Shown: positions 25,823 through 34,392 of the stretch, in pieces | Layout: each line of letters starts with the position of its first letter | Numbering within the stretch: position 1 is the stretch's first letter | Assembly (NCBI RefSeq): GCF_035918095.1 | Contig: NZ_CP109137.1 | Span: 4,342,001 to 4,406,000 of the forward strand | DNA: 64,000 nt | Origin: Streptomyces sp. NBC_01750 | GTDB lineage: Bacteria > Actinomycetota > Actinomycetes > Streptomycetales > Streptomycetaceae | Direction of reading: 5' to 3' | The notes under the pieces: model-generated | What the model was told of the DNA's origin: nothing | The model's input: only the letters and a program-made list of their open reading frames with translations | Databases searched by the model: none | Made by a program: the position numbers and the translations under genes

Positions 25823-26362
25823 GTGTACTTCGCCGCACTGCTCGCGCGCACTCAAGACGGGTGGCTAGCGAGCGACACAGAGCTCGACGATGTGGAGACC
25901 CTGTCGGATCTGACCGACCTGGCCCGTGATGCCTCGGTGGACGAGGACACGGTGCTCGTCTTCATCGAGCAGGAGGACGCTTGGTTCGGTCTCGTCCGCG
26001 TCGAGGGCGAGGAAGACCCTCGTATCTACGTCTCGGACGCGGCCGCGGCCGCACGCTCCTCGTACGGGGAGATCCTGACCAAGGAACTGCTCGGCGGGGA
26101 CGATGACGACCCGGCCGACGATCTCGACGCGCTGGACCTCGACGGCACGGAAGACGGAGAGCCCGACGAGGACGACGAGGACGAGGCGGACGGCGAGTCC
26201 GGCCCGGTCGGCGAGTTTGTGCCGGCCGGACCGGTCGGCGACCGCGACATCCTCATGGACCTGGGACTGTCGGAGAAGGAGCTGCTGGCGCTGGACACTG
26301 ACGCACTTCTGGAGATCGCGGACGCACTGGGCGCCGCCGAGGTACTGGAGACCGTCCGCTAG
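25823..26362 (+). CDS. tRNA adenosine deaminase-associated protein
   Basis: The 179-residue protein starts at GTG 25823 (YFAALLARTQDGWLASDTEL). It has an N-terminal globular part, a long acidic stretch of Asp/Glu (about 95-125) and a helical C-terminus (ALLEIADALGAAEVLETVR). Actinobacterial proteins of this layout are encoded directly upstream of tadA. Here the stop TAG shares a base with the GTG of tadA, so the two are coupled. A partner or chaperone role for TadA is inferred from this constant linkage. Confidence 0.85.
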   Translation: MYFAALLARTQDGWLASDTELDDVETLSDLTDLARDASVDEDTVLVFIEQEDAWFGLVRVEGEEDPRIYVSDAAAAARSSYGEILTKELLGGDDDDPADDLDALDLDGTEDGEPDEDDEDEADGESGPVGEFVPAGPVGDRDILMDLGLSEKELLALDTDALLEIADALGAAEVLETVR

Positions 26363-26907
26363 TGACAGGACCGTCGTCCGGTCGCGTACCGCCCGATCCC
26401 GTACGCGATCCGTGGGAGGCGCCGATGCGCCTTGCCCTGGAAGAGGCGGAACGCGCGGCGCTGTCCGGCGATGTGCCGGTCGGCGCTGTCGTGCTGGCCG
26501 CGGACGGCACGGTCCTCTCCACCGGTCACAACGAGCGTGAGGCGACGGGCGACCCGACGGCGCACGCGGAGGTGCTGGCGATCCGCCGTGCGGCCGCGCA
26601 GTTGAGCGATTCGGCGGCGGGCAGCGCATCCGGCAAGGGCGGTACTGGGAGACGGGCGGGCGAGTGGCGGCTGACCGGCTGCACGCTCGTCGTCACGCTG
26701 GAGCCATGCACGATGTGCGCGGGCGCGATCGTGCAGTCCCGGGTGGACCGGGTGGTCTACGGCGCACGGGACGAGAAGGCGGGCGCGGCGGGTTCACTGT
26801 GGGACGTCGTACGGGACCGGAGGCTCAACCACCGGCCCGAAGTCATCCTCGGCGTCCTGGAGGCCGAGTGCGCCGAACAGCTGACGGACTTCTTCAGGGA
26901 CCGCTGA
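26362..26907 (+). CDS. tadA: tRNA(Arg) adenosine-34 deaminase
   Basis: TadA deaminates A34 to inosine in tRNA-Arg(ACG), letting it read CGU, CGC and CGA. The 181-residue protein has the catalytic HAE (H68, E70, in PTAHAEVLAIRR) and the second zinc motif PCTMC (C116, C119). Compared with typical TadA it has a Gly/Ser/Arg-rich insertion at about residues 82-100 and an N-terminal extension before MRLALEEAERAAL. The extension is translated if GTG 26362 is used. Its substrate tRNA-Arg(ACG) is encoded at 48452-48524 in this window. Translation is coupled to the upstream partner gene. Confidence 0.95.
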   Translation: MTGPSSGRVPPDPVRDPWEAPMRLALEEAERAALSGDVPVGAVVLAADGTVLSTGHNEREATGDPTAHAEVLAIRRAAAQLSDSAAGSASGKGGTGRRAGEWRLTGCTLVVTLEPCTMCAGAIVQSRVDRVVYGARDEKAGAAGSLWDVVRDRRLNHRPEVILGVLEAECAEQLTDFFRDR

Positions 26908-26965
26908 ACGACGGGATGCCGGGCGGATTTCAGAGCACGGCCCACCTTGGGCTAAGCTCTCTCCC

Positions 26966-27050
26966 GGTAGCGTGTCCGAGCGGCCGAAGGAGCTCGCCTC
27001 GAAAGCGAGTGTGGGGAAACTCACCGAGGGTTCAAATCCCTCCGCTACCG
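26966..27050 (+). tRNA. tRNA-Ser(CGA)
   Basis: The 85-nt class II tRNA has acceptor GGTAGCG/CGCTACC and discriminator G. The anticodon stem CTCGC/GCGAG surrounds CTCGAAA (anticodon CGA). It has a long variable arm and T arm GAGGG TTCAAAT CCCTC. CCA is not encoded. A perfect terminator follows at 27059-27091. Confidence 0.95.
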
Positions 27051-27058
27051 CTCTTGTC

Positions 27059-27091
27059 GAAGGGGCCCGACGCAATGCGTCGGGCCCCTTC
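27059..27091 (+). terminator. Terminator of tRNA-Ser(CGA)
   Basis: GAAGGGGCCCGACGC (27059-27073) pairs perfectly with GCGTCGGGCCCCTTC (27077-27091) around AAT, followed by GCTTTT. The roughly 300 bases after it (27092-27389) hold no supported gene. Confidence 0.9.
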
Positions 27092-27389
27092 GCTTTTCCT
27101 CGGAGGTATGGAGGGCGGCGTACGAGCCCGGCCGCAGTCGGGGGAAGCGTACGGCGCGAGCCCGCGGCGCGGGCCGTTCCCCGGCCCGTCGGGGTGCCGC
27201 CGGATCCGCGCCGGACTCACCGTCCGGCCCACCGGTCCGTCCCAGGTCGCGAGGACCGGCAAGGGGGCCTCGATACCCGGGCTCTTGGTCCTGAAGAGCT
27301 CGGTTAGACTCACCGACTGCGCGACCAGGGGACAGCAGGGACCGCAGAGGCTGCAGGGACCACAGGCATTGCAGGGGAGGCAGGGGCTG

Positions 27390-27554
27390 ATGGTGCAAAC
27401 GAAGAAGATCGCTCTCTACGTCGTCGTTGTCTTCGTGCTTTACACGATCATCACCTCCCCGGACAAGGCTGCCGACCTGGTCCAGATAGGGTTCGAGGGC
27501 ATATCGAGCGCCGCGCAGGGCGTCGGCCGGTTCATGACCGAGCTCGTCAATTAG
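27390..27554 (+). CDS. Small single-span membrane protein
   Basis: This 54-residue protein begins MVQTKKIALYVVVVFVLYTI (one membrane helix, about 6-22) and ends in an amphipathic helix (ISSAAQGVGRFMTELVN). AGGGGAGG-rich sequence precedes the ATG. The next gene starts 9 bases after its stop, so they likely form an operon. Its function is unknown. Confidence 0.7.
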   Translation: MVQTKKIALYVVVVFVLYTIITSPDKAADLVQIGFEGISSAAQGVGRFMTELVN

Positions 27555-27563
27555 GAGTGCCCC

Positions 27564-27857
27564 TTGATCCGCCATCTGGTCCTCTTCAAGCTCAATGAGG
27601 GGGTCGAACGCGACGAGCCGCGGGTGGCCGCCGGCGTGAAGGCCTTCCAGGCACTCGACGGGGTCGTGCCCGAGCTGGAGTTCTGGGAGTGCGCCTGGAA
27701 CATCACCGACCGGCCGATCGCCTATGACTTCGCCATCAACTCCGCGGTGTCCGACCGCGAGGCGCTGGAGCGGTACATCGGGCATCCGGCCCATCAGGCA
27801 GCCGCCGGTCAGTGGCGCGAGTTCGCCACCTGGGTGATCGCCGACTACGAGTTCTGA
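27564..27857 (+). CDS. Dabb-family (stress-responsive A/B barrel) protein
   Basis: The 97-residue protein starts at TTG 27564 with AGGAG 8 bases upstream. It reads IRHLVLFKLNEGVERDEPRV and has the Dabb pattern, including YDFAINSAVSDREALERYIG and the conserved HPAHQ. These dimeric alpha/beta-barrel proteins bind small ligands or catalyse oxygen chemistry in some members. No substrate can be assigned. A clear terminator follows. Confidence 0.85.
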   Translation: MIRHLVLFKLNEGVERDEPRVAAGVKAFQALDGVVPELEFWECAWNITDRPIAYDFAINSAVSDREALERYIGHPAHQAAAGQWREFATWVIADYEF

Positions 27858-27873
27858 ACCCCCGGCTTTCCCA

Positions 27874-27903
27874 GCCCCTCGCCACTGTGGCGGGGGGCCT
27901 TTT
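27874..27903 (+). terminator. Intrinsic terminator after the Dabb gene
   Basis: GCCCCTCGCCA (27874-27884) pairs with TGGCGGGGGGC (27888-27898) around CTG, with one G-T pair, followed by CTTTT. Confidence 0.85.
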
Positions 27904-27960
27904 GAGGTTTAGCCCTCAACTTGCCTTCAACACGGCGTTATCAGGTGCTTGCACACAGTG

Positions 27961-27968
27961 GACATGTC
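27961..27968. promoter_or_regulatory. GACATGTC motif upstream of the sigF-like gene
   Basis: This 8-base palindrome lies 62 bases before the start of the first sigma gene. The same motif recurs before the second sigma gene at 28969-28976 and 28993-29000 (one mismatch). A common regulator is suggested by repetition only. Confidence 0.35.
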
Positions 27969-28029
27969 TTGTGATGCTATGACCGCTTTTGACGGATGAG
28001 TTGACCGTAGTTGACCGCAAAGGGGTGGC

Positions 28030-28878
28030 GTGACCGTGCCGGCCAGTACTGCGCCTCAGGTGCCGCCCCAGAACGAGCGGCCCGACGACACCCCGGCCCC
28101 CGGAAAACCACAGAGCCGGGGCGCGGACACCCGGGCACTGACCCAGGTGCTCTTCGGCCAGCTCAAAGGGCTGGAGCCGGGCACTTCGGAACACTCCCGG
28201 GTGCGTGGGGCGCTGATCGAGGCGAATCTGCCCCTCGTGCGGTACGCCGCCGCCCGGTTCCGCTCCCGCAACGAGCCGATGGAGGACGTCGTCCAGGTCG
28301 GCACGATCGGGCTCATCAACGCGATCGACCGCTTCGACCCGGACCGCGGCGTGCAGTTCCCGACGTTCGCCATGCCCACCGTGGTCGGTGAGATCAAGCG
28401 GTACTTCCGCGACAACGTACGGACCGTCCATGTGCCGCGGCGGCTCCATGAGCTCTGGGTGCAGGTCAACGGCGCCACCGAGGATCTGACGACGGCTCAT
28501 GGGCGCACCCCGACGACGGCCGAGATCGCCGAGCGACTGAAGATCGGCGAGGACGAGGTGCTGGCCTGTATCGAGGCCGGACGCTCGTACCACGCGACCT
28601 CCCTGGAGGCGGCCCAGGAGGGCGACGGGCTGCCGGGGCTGCTCGACCGGCTCGGTTACGAGGACCCGGCGCTGGCCGGGGTCGAACACCGCGACCTCGT
28701 ACGCCATCTGCTCGTACAACTGCCCGAGCGGGAACAGCGGATCCTCATGCTCCGCTACTACAACAATCTGACGCAGTCACAGATCAGCCAGGAACTGGGC
28801 GTTTCGCAGATGCATGTGTCAAGGCTGCTTGCCCGAAGCTTTGCCCGACTCAGGTCCGCAAACAGGATCGAGGCGTAG
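28030..28878 (+). CDS. sigF: SigB/F/G-family RNA polymerase sigma factor, SigF-like
   Basis: The 282-residue protein has sigma regions 2 ([20 protein letters not shown], then [20 protein letters not shown]), 3 and 4 ([20 protein letters not shown]). It matches the stress/sporulation sigma-B/F/G class, normally controlled by anti-sigma and anti-anti-sigma partners. In S. coelicolor sigN and sigF are adjacent a few genes from upp, with sigF nearer upp. By that order this copy corresponds to sigF. The GTG start follows AAAGGGGTGGC. No anti-sigma gene is adjacent. The class is certain; the symbol rests on remembered gene order. Confidence 0.85.
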   Translation: MTVPASTAPQVPPQNERPDDTPAPGKPQSRGADTRALTQVLFGQLKGLEPGTSEHSRVRGALIEANLPLVRYAAARFRSRNEPMEDVVQVGTIGLINAIDRFDPDRGVQFPTFAMPTVVGEIKRYFRDNVRTVHVPRRLHELWVQVNGATEDLTTAHGRTPTTAEIAERLKIGEDEVLACIEAGRSYHATSLEAAQEGDGLPGLLDRLGYEDPALAGVEHRDLVRHLLVQLPEREQRILMLRYYNNLTQSQISQELGVSQMHVSRLLARSFARLRSANRIEA

Positions 28879-28961
28879 CTGAAACGGGTAGACCGTTTTG
28901 GGGCCGCTTCGAGCTGCCCAAATGCCGCACACCCCCTGCTTCCCGCGCAAATTCACCCGAT

Positions 28962-29000
28962 ACATGTCGACATGTCACTACAGCGTGTTGCCGACATGTG
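28962..29000. promoter_or_regulatory. Palindromic cluster upstream of the sigN-like gene
   Basis: ACATGTCGACATGT (28962-28975) is a perfect 14-base palindrome, followed 17 bases later by GACATGTG. They lie 113-151 bases before the start codon, in the promoter region. Confidence 0.5.
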
Positions 29001-29112
29001 ACATTCTGCGGGAACCGCGTTTGCCGCAGCCCCGCCTCCGGTATTCAGGTGGAGGCTGCGTTCCTCCGATGGTCGCGGCCGCCGCGACCGTCCGCGACCT
29101 CAAGGGGGTGGC

Positions 29113-29967
29113 ATGTCCGTAGAACAGGGCAGCTCGAAGGTGCTCACGCTCACAAAGAGCGCACCCGCACCTGCCGTGCCTGACAGCTCGGAAGCCATCG
29201 ACACCCGCACTCTGTCCCGCTCCCTGTTCCTGCGGCTCCGCGCGCTGGACTCCGAGGGAACGGGCGACACCCCGGAGCGCACCTATGTGCGCGACACTCT
29301 CATCGAGCTCAATCTGCCCCTCGTGCGGTACGCCGCGGCGCGGTTCCGGTCCCGCAACGAGCCGATGGAGGACATCGTCCAGGTCGGCACGATCGGCCTG
29401 ATCAAGGCGATCGACCGGTTCGACTGCGAACGGGGCGTGGAATTCCCGACGTTCGCGATGCCGACGGTCGTAGGCGAGATCAAGCGCTTCTTCCGCGACA
29501 CCTCGTGGTCGGTGCGGGTGCCGCGCCGGCTCCAGGAGCTGCGGCTCGCGCTCACCAAGGCCAGCGACGAGCTGGCCCAGAAGCTTGACCGCTCCCCGAC
29601 CGTTCCCGAACTCGCCGCGGTGCTCGGGGTGTCGGAGGAGGACGTGGTCGACGGTCTCGCCGTCGGCAACGCCTACACCGCCTCCTCGCTGGATTCGCCC
29701 TCGCCCGAGGACGACGGCGGCGAGGGCTCGCTCGCCGACCGGCTGGGGTACGAGGACACGGCGCTGGAGGGCGTCGAGTACCGCGAGTCGCTCAAGCCCC
29801 TGCTGGCCAAACTCCCGCCCCGCGAGCGGCAGATCATCATGCTGCGGTTCTTCGCCAATATGACCCAGTCGCAGATCGGCGAGGAGGTCGGCATCTCGCA
29901 GATGCATGTCTCGCGGCTGCTGACCCGTACGCTCGCGCAGCTGCGGGAGGGCCTGATCGCCGACTGA
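29113..29967 (+). CDS. sigN: SigB/F/G-family RNA polymerase sigma factor, SigN-like
   Basis: This 284-residue sigma factor is a paralogue of the gene just upstream. It shares the region 2 block almost word for word ([20 protein letters not shown], then GEIKRFFRDTSWSVRVPRRL), and region 4 reads [20 protein letters not shown]. The N-terminus and the linker (SPSPEDDGGEGS) differ. It starts at ATG 29113 after AAGGGGGTGGC. By gene order relative to upp it corresponds to sigN of S. coelicolor. The two genes are separated by 234 bases with their own palindromic control region, so independent promoters are likely. Confidence 0.82.
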   Translation: MSVEQGSSKVLTLTKSAPAPAVPDSSEAIDTRTLSRSLFLRLRALDSEGTGDTPERTYVRDTLIELNLPLVRYAAARFRSRNEPMEDIVQVGTIGLIKAIDRFDCERGVEFPTFAMPTVVGEIKRFFRDTSWSVRVPRRLQELRLALTKASDELAQKLDRSPTVPELAAVLGVSEEDVVDGLAVGNAYTASSLDSPSPEDDGGEGSLADRLGYEDTALEGVEYRESLKPLLAKLPPRERQIIMLRFFANMTQSQIGEEVGISQMHVSRLLTRTLAQLREGLIAD

Positions 29968-30028
29968 TCCCGGGCCGAGGCCCAGTCGCGGGCTTCCTTA
30001 TTGACGGTGCGTCAGACACACTGACGCG

Positions 30029-30808
30029 ATGCGACGACGTCATGGAGCAGCTCTCGCAGCGGTCGCGCTCTGCCTCGGCGGGGCGCTGACCGCGTGCGGG
30101 AGCGGCGGCGGCACCGGCTATGCGGCGGTCGGCGCCGCGGGCTCCGGGTCCGATGAGGCGCCCACGGCCGCCGTGCCGCCGAAGGGCAAGGTCGTGCTGG
30201 TGCCGCTGGACGGTGCCACGCCGTCGGGTGACGTGGAAACACCGGGCAGGCCCGGGAAGCCGGGCGAATCCGGGACGGCGCCGGGCGGGCAGGGGCTGCC
30301 CGACGTGCCGGACAGCGGCGGTACGGGGAGTACGAGCGGCGGCACCGGCGGTGCGGACGGCGGTACGAGCGGCACTGGCGGCAATGCCGGCGGCAGCAGC
30401 ACCGGCGATCCGGCGAGTTCCGGCGGTACGAGCGGCGGTGGACCCGCCACCCCGACCACGCCCGGCACCACCCCGCCGAAGCCCACTCCCACACCCCCAG
30501 GACCCGCCGTGCTCAGCCTCGGCGCCCCGGTCCGCGCGGCACTGGGGGCGCGCTGGTGCGAGAAAGTGACCGTGGAGTTCCGCAACACCGGCGGCTCACC
30601 GGTTACCTCGGGCACCGTCACCTTCGCGACGCACATCATCGGCGCGCTCGGGATCGACTGGGCGACCATCGAGTCGGCTCAGCCGCTGCCCGCGCCGATC
30701 GCCGCGGGAGCGGTGAGAAAGCAGGAGTACACCGTGTGCGTGGACGCCTGGCGGGTGCCGCTGGGCATGCATATCGAGACCCAGGACGTCACCGCAGTAT
30801 GGAAGTGA
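30029..30808 (+). CDS. Secreted lipoprotein with Gly/Ser/Thr/Pro linker
   Basis: The 259-residue protein has a type II signal peptide ending LTAC (lipidated Cys at about residue 23). A very long low-complexity linker (about 60-155, Gly/Ser/Thr then Pro/Thr) follows. A C-terminal beta-sandwich-like domain (about 160-259, KVTVEFRNTGGSPVTSGTVT) contains two Cys. The linker resembles wall-spanning spacers. The globular end is probably displayed outside the membrane. Function and ligand are unknown. Confidence 0.75.
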   Translation: MRRRHGAALAAVALCLGGALTACGSGGGTGYAAVGAAGSGSDEAPTAAVPPKGKVVLVPLDGATPSGDVETPGRPGKPGESGTAPGGQGLPDVPDSGGTGSTSGGTGGADGGTSGTGGNAGGSSTGDPASSGGTSGGGPATPTTPGTTPPKPTPTPPGPAVLSLGAPVRAALGARWCEKVTVEFRNTGGSPVTSGTVTFATHIIGALGIDWATIESAQPLPAPIAAGAVRKQEYTVCVDAWRVPLGMHIETQDVTAVWK

Positions 30809-30836
30809 GCCGGCCCGCGAGCCGGCCGATGGCGGG

Positions 30837-31055
30837 CTAGCCCAGGGCGAGCCAGGCCACCGCTCCGAGGATCACGACGGCCGCGATGACGCCGACGATC
30901 AGCCCGACCCGCGAGGAGGACTGTGCGGCGGGCGCGGCCTGCCGGCCCTGCGGAGCGCCGTCGTCGACAAAGGCGCGGAACATCTGGGTGCTGCCCGCGG
31001 GGTCGTAGTTGCCCTCGGGGCCCTGACCTTGGGGAGCGTGGGGGTTGTGTGCCAT
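30837..31055 (-). CDS. Small C-terminally anchored membrane protein
   Basis: This 72-residue protein starts MAHNPHAPQGQGPEGNYDPA. It has a disordered Gly/Gln/Pro-rich cytoplasmic part and one C-terminal membrane helix (VGLIVGVIAAVVILGAVAWL). It is convergent with the lipoprotein gene. The type is common in Streptomyces, with no known function. Confidence 0.65.
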   Translation of the reverse strand: MAHNPHAPQGQGPEGNYDPAGSTQMFRAFVDDGAPQGRQAAPAAQSSSRVGLIVGVIAAVVILGAVAWLALG

Positions 31056-31187
31056 GGGGCAGGACCCTAGCGAACCCGCCTGCCGTGCCCAACCCCGGGC
31101 GGGCAGCACTTACCTCCCCCGTCGAGCCATGACCGGACCCATGCGAAGCCTTTGAGGTTCCTTTACTGGCACAATCCCGCTTTTCGT

Positions 31188-31229
31188 TTGCCTGCAGCAA
31201 CCAACAGCTTCTATGGTTGCCCTAAGCAA
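31188..31229. promoter_or_regulatory. Two TTGC-N5-GCAA operators for the MarR protein
   Basis: TTGC ctgca GCAA (31188-31200) and TTGC cctaa GCAA (31217-31229) are two copies of one dyad with centres 29 bases apart, directly upstream of the MarR-type gene. The shared sequence and spacing imply binding of two dimers and autoregulation. Confidence 0.7.
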
Positions 31230-31254
31230 CAAGATGTGGGAGGGGCGGGCTGCC

Positions 31255-31743
31255 ATGGCCGCACAGAGTCAGTACGCGGAACTGGCCCGCCAGCTCAGCG
31301 CCATCGGTGCCGTGAAACGCGGTCTCACGCGGATACTGCCCGCCGAGTGCCCGTCCGGCTCCGCTGCCGTCCTGACCCTGCTCGAGCGCCATGGCGAGAT
31401 GCGGATGAGCCGGCTCGCCGAGCTCCTCGCCGTCGACATGTCCGTGACCAGCCGCCATGTCGCTCACGCCGCCGAGCGCGGCTGGATCGAACGGCTCCCC
31501 GATCCGGGCGACAGACGCTCCCGCATCCTGCGGCTCACCCCCGCGGGCCTGGACATGCTCGGCGAGCTCGCCGAGCGGACCACGGACATGTTCGCCCGCA
31601 ACCTCAAGGACTGGTCCGACGACGACGTCGGACTGCTCATCGAGATGCTCGCCCGCCTGCGCGACTCCTTCGGGGACTGCCGGGTGCGCCATCCGGACGA
31701 ACGACAACAACAGCACAGCACGACGACCCGTACACCCGCGTGA
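31255..31743 (+). CDS. MarR-family regulator of the adjacent efflux gene
   Basis: The 162-residue protein has the winged-helix MarR fold (about 45-115), including MRMSRLAELLAVDMSVTSRH and the wing DPGDRRSRILRLTPAG. GGGAGGGG before ATG 31255 fixes the start; earlier codons overlap the operators. The efflux transporter gene starts 25 bases after its stop, so both form one operon. The MarR protein would repress it until a toxic ligand binds. The inference is standard for this gene pair. Confidence 0.9.
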   Translation: MAAQSQYAELARQLSAIGAVKRGLTRILPAECPSGSAAVLTLLERHGEMRMSRLAELLAVDMSVTSRHVAHAAERGWIERLPDPGDRRSRILRLTPAGLDMLGELAERTTDMFARNLKDWSDDDVGLLIEMLARLRDSFGDCRVRHPDERQQQHSTTTRTPA

Positions 31744-31768
31744 CACGACGTAACGACGCAAGAAAAGG

Positions 31769-34237
31769 ATGAAGATGGCTACGACCACACCAACCGGTGT
31801 GCGGGGCGGCCACGCCAGGCACGGAGGCGGCCACGCCTCCGACAGCGGCACGCCGATGACACACCGGCAGATCATGGAGGCGTTGTCCGGGCTGCTGCTC
31901 GGCATGTTCGTCGCCATCCTGTCGTCCACGATCGTCTCCAACGCCCTGCCGGAGATCATCACCGACCTCGACGGCGGCCAGAGCGCGTACACCTGGGTGG
32001 TGACGGCCTCGCTGTTGGCGATGACCGCGACCACGCCGCTCTGGGGCAAGCTCTCGGACCTCTTCTCCAAGAAGCTGCTGGTCCAGATAGCCCTCCTCAT
32101 CTATGTCCTGGGGTCGGTCGTCGCCGGACTCTCGCAGAGCGCGGGCATGCTGATCGCCTGCCGTGTGGTCCAGGGCATCGGCGTCGGCGGTCTCTCCGCC
32201 CTCGCGCAGATCGTGATGGCCGCGATGATCTCCCCGCGTGAGCGTGGCCGCTACAGCGGCTACCTCGGCGCGACCTTCGCCGTCGCCACCGTCGGCGGCC
32301 CGCTGCTCGGCGGCGTCATCACCGACACCGAGTGGCTCGGCTGGCGCTGGTGCTTCTACGTCGGCGTGCCGTTCGCGATCATCGCGCTGATCGTCCTGCA
32401 GAAGACCCTGAAGCTCCCGGTCGTGAAGCGCCAGGTCAAGGTCGACTGGTCGGGCGCCTTCTTCATCAGCGCGGCGGTCTCGCTGCTGCTGGTCTGGGTC
32501 ACCTTCGCCGGCGACAAGTACGACTGGATCTCCTGGCAGACGTACGCCATGGTCGGCGGCTCGATCGCGCTCGGCGCGCTCTTCCTCCTGGTGGAGTCGA
32601 AAGCGAGCGACCCGATCATCCCGCTGCGGCTGTTCCGCAACCGCACCATCACGCTGGCGTCGCTGGCTTCGCTCTTCGTCGGTGTCGCGATGTTCGCGGG
32701 CACCGTCTTCTTCAGCCAGTACTTCCAGCTGGCGCGCGACAAGTCGCCGACGATGTCCGGCGTCATGACGATCCCGATGATCGGCGGCCTGTTCATCTCC
32801 TCGACCGTCTCGGGCCAGGTCATCACCAAGACGGGCCGCTGGAAGGCGTGGCTGGTCATCGGTGGTGTGCTGGTGACGGCCGGCCTCGGACTGCTCGGCA
32901 CCATGCGGTACGACACCGAGTACTGGCACATCGCGATCTTCATGGCAGTCCTGGGTCTAGGCCTCGGCATGATGATGCAGAACCTGGTGCTCTGCACGCA
33001 GAACCAGGTGGCCCCGGAGGACCTCGGCTCGGCCAGTTCGGTCGTCACCTTCTTCCGGTCCCTGGGCGGTGCGATCGGCGTCTCGGCGCTGGGCGCGGTC
33101 ATGGCCAACCGGGTCACGCACTACGTCAAGGACGGGCTCACCGAACTCGGCCCGCAGGGCGCGGCGCTGGGCCACGGCGGCACGGGCGGCGGCGGCATCC
33201 CCGACCTGGACAAGCTGCCTGTCCCGATCCGTACGGTGATGGAGACCGCGTACGGGCACGGCGTCGCCGATGTCTTCCTCTACTCGGCTCCGTTCGCGCT
33301 GCTCGCCTTCCTGGTGACGCTGTTCATCAAGGAGGTCGCGCTGAAGAGCCACGCGGCGCCCGAGACGGCGGACACGGTGGTCACCGCGGACACGGCGGAG
33401 ACCGTCGCGGCTTCCGAGGCTGAGGCCGCTCCCGTCCACGCCCTCGAGACCCTTCCCGCCCCCGCTGCGGGCGGCACGGCGGTACGTGGTGTGGTGCGCG
33501 GAAACGAGGGCGCGCCGGTGCCTCAGGCAGCGGTCACGCTGATCTCGCCGACCGGACGGCAGCTCGGCCGAGCGGTCGCCCAGGCGGACGGAAGTTATGC
33601 GCTGGACGCTCCCGGCGCCGGCTCGTACGTACTGATCGCCTCCGCCGACGGCTTCCAGCCGCAGGCGTCCACGGTGGTCGTCGGCGTCGAGACGCTGGCG
33701 TACGACATCCTCCTCTCCGGCACGAGCGGTCTGACCGGGACCGTGCGGGCCGCCGAGGGCGGTGCGCCGATCGAGGGCGCGATGGTGATCGTCACCGATG
33801 TGCGTGGCGATGTACTGGCCACCGGGAAGAGCGCCGAGCAGGGCGAGTTCGCCTTCGGCGAGCTGGTGCCCGGTCCGGTGACCGTCGCGGTGAACGCCGC
33901 CGGCTACCGGCCGCTGGCGCTGCCGGTGGAGATCGGGGGCCAGGGCGTGACCCGTATCGAGGCGGCCCTGCAGGCCGGAGCCCTGGTCCAGGGCGCCGTC
34001 CGCGGCGGAGCCGACCGGCGGCCGCTGGCCGACGCCCGGGTGACCCTGCTGGACGCCGCGGGGAATGTGGTCGCCACCGCGACGACCGGGGACGACGGGG
34101 CGTACGCCTTCGCCGACCTGAACGCGGGGGAGTACACGGTCATCGCCACCGGGTACCCGCCGGTGGCCGGCGCACTGACGGTGGCCGGTCGCGGGGTCGA
34201 CGGCCACGACATCGAACTCGCCCACCCCGGCGAGTAA
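31769..34237 (+). CDS. DHA2-type MFS efflux pump with Cna-B-like tail
   Basis: The 822-residue protein combines a 14-helix EmrB/QacA-type drug:proton antiporter (about 30-525) with about 290 extra residues. The pump part carries MFVAILSSTIVSNALPEIIT and the motif GKLSDLFSKK. The tail has three carboxypeptidase-regulatory/Cna-B-like beta repeats, each with a GxV..G..P..A.VTL pattern ending in YxL/YxxxA (for example GSYVLIASADGFQPQ). The usual pump ends near residue 530. The side of the membrane that holds the tail depends on helix count. ATG 31769 or 31775 is possible. It is co-transcribed with the MarR gene. The same beta domain recurs in the next gene. Confidence 0.88.
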   Translation: MKMATTTPTGVRGGHARHGGGHASDSGTPMTHRQIMEALSGLLLGMFVAILSSTIVSNALPEIITDLDGGQSAYTWVVTASLLAMTATTPLWGKLSDLFSKKLLVQIALLIYVLGSVVAGLSQSAGMLIACRVVQGIGVGGLSALAQIVMAAMISPRERGRYSGYLGATFAVATVGGPLLGGVITDTEWLGWRWCFYVGVPFAIIALIVLQKTLKLPVVKRQVKVDWSGAFFISAAVSLLLVWVTFAGDKYDWISWQTYAMVGGSIALGALFLLVESKASDPIIPLRLFRNRTITLASLASLFVGVAMFAGTVFFSQYFQLARDKSPTMSGVMTIPMIGGLFISSTVSGQVITKTGRWKAWLVIGGVLVTAGLGLLGTMRYDTEYWHIAIFMAVLGLGLGMMMQNLVLCTQNQVAPEDLGSASSVVTFFRSLGGAIGVSALGAVMANRVTHYVKDGLTELGPQGAALGHGGTGGGGIPDLDKLPVPIRTVMETAYGHGVADVFLYSAPFALLAFLVTLFIKEVALKSHAAPETADTVVTADTAETVAASEAEAAPVHALETLPAPAAGGTAVRGVVRGNEGAPVPQAAVTLISPTGRQLGRAVAQADGSYALDAPGAGSYVLIASADGFQPQASTVVVGVETLAYDILLSGTSGLTGTVRAAEGGAPIEGAMVIVTDVRGDVLATGKSAEQGEFAFGELVPGPVTVAVNAAGYRPLALPVEIGGQGVTRIEAALQAGALVQGAVRGGADRRPLADARVTLLDAAGNVVATATTGDDGAYAFADLNAGEYTVIATGYPPVAGALTVAGRGVDGHDIELAHPGE

Positions 34238-34392
34238 CCGAGCCCCCGGCCGCGTGCTCGCTCTGTAGCGGAGGCGAGCAGCCGGCCGGTGGAAACGGGC
34301 CCCGAAGGCGGGGACGGTGGGCAGGGGACGGCCTGCCGCCCCGCCCGGGGCCCGATCATTTTTGCGCAAGCGCGGCAAGGAGAGAAAACGGG

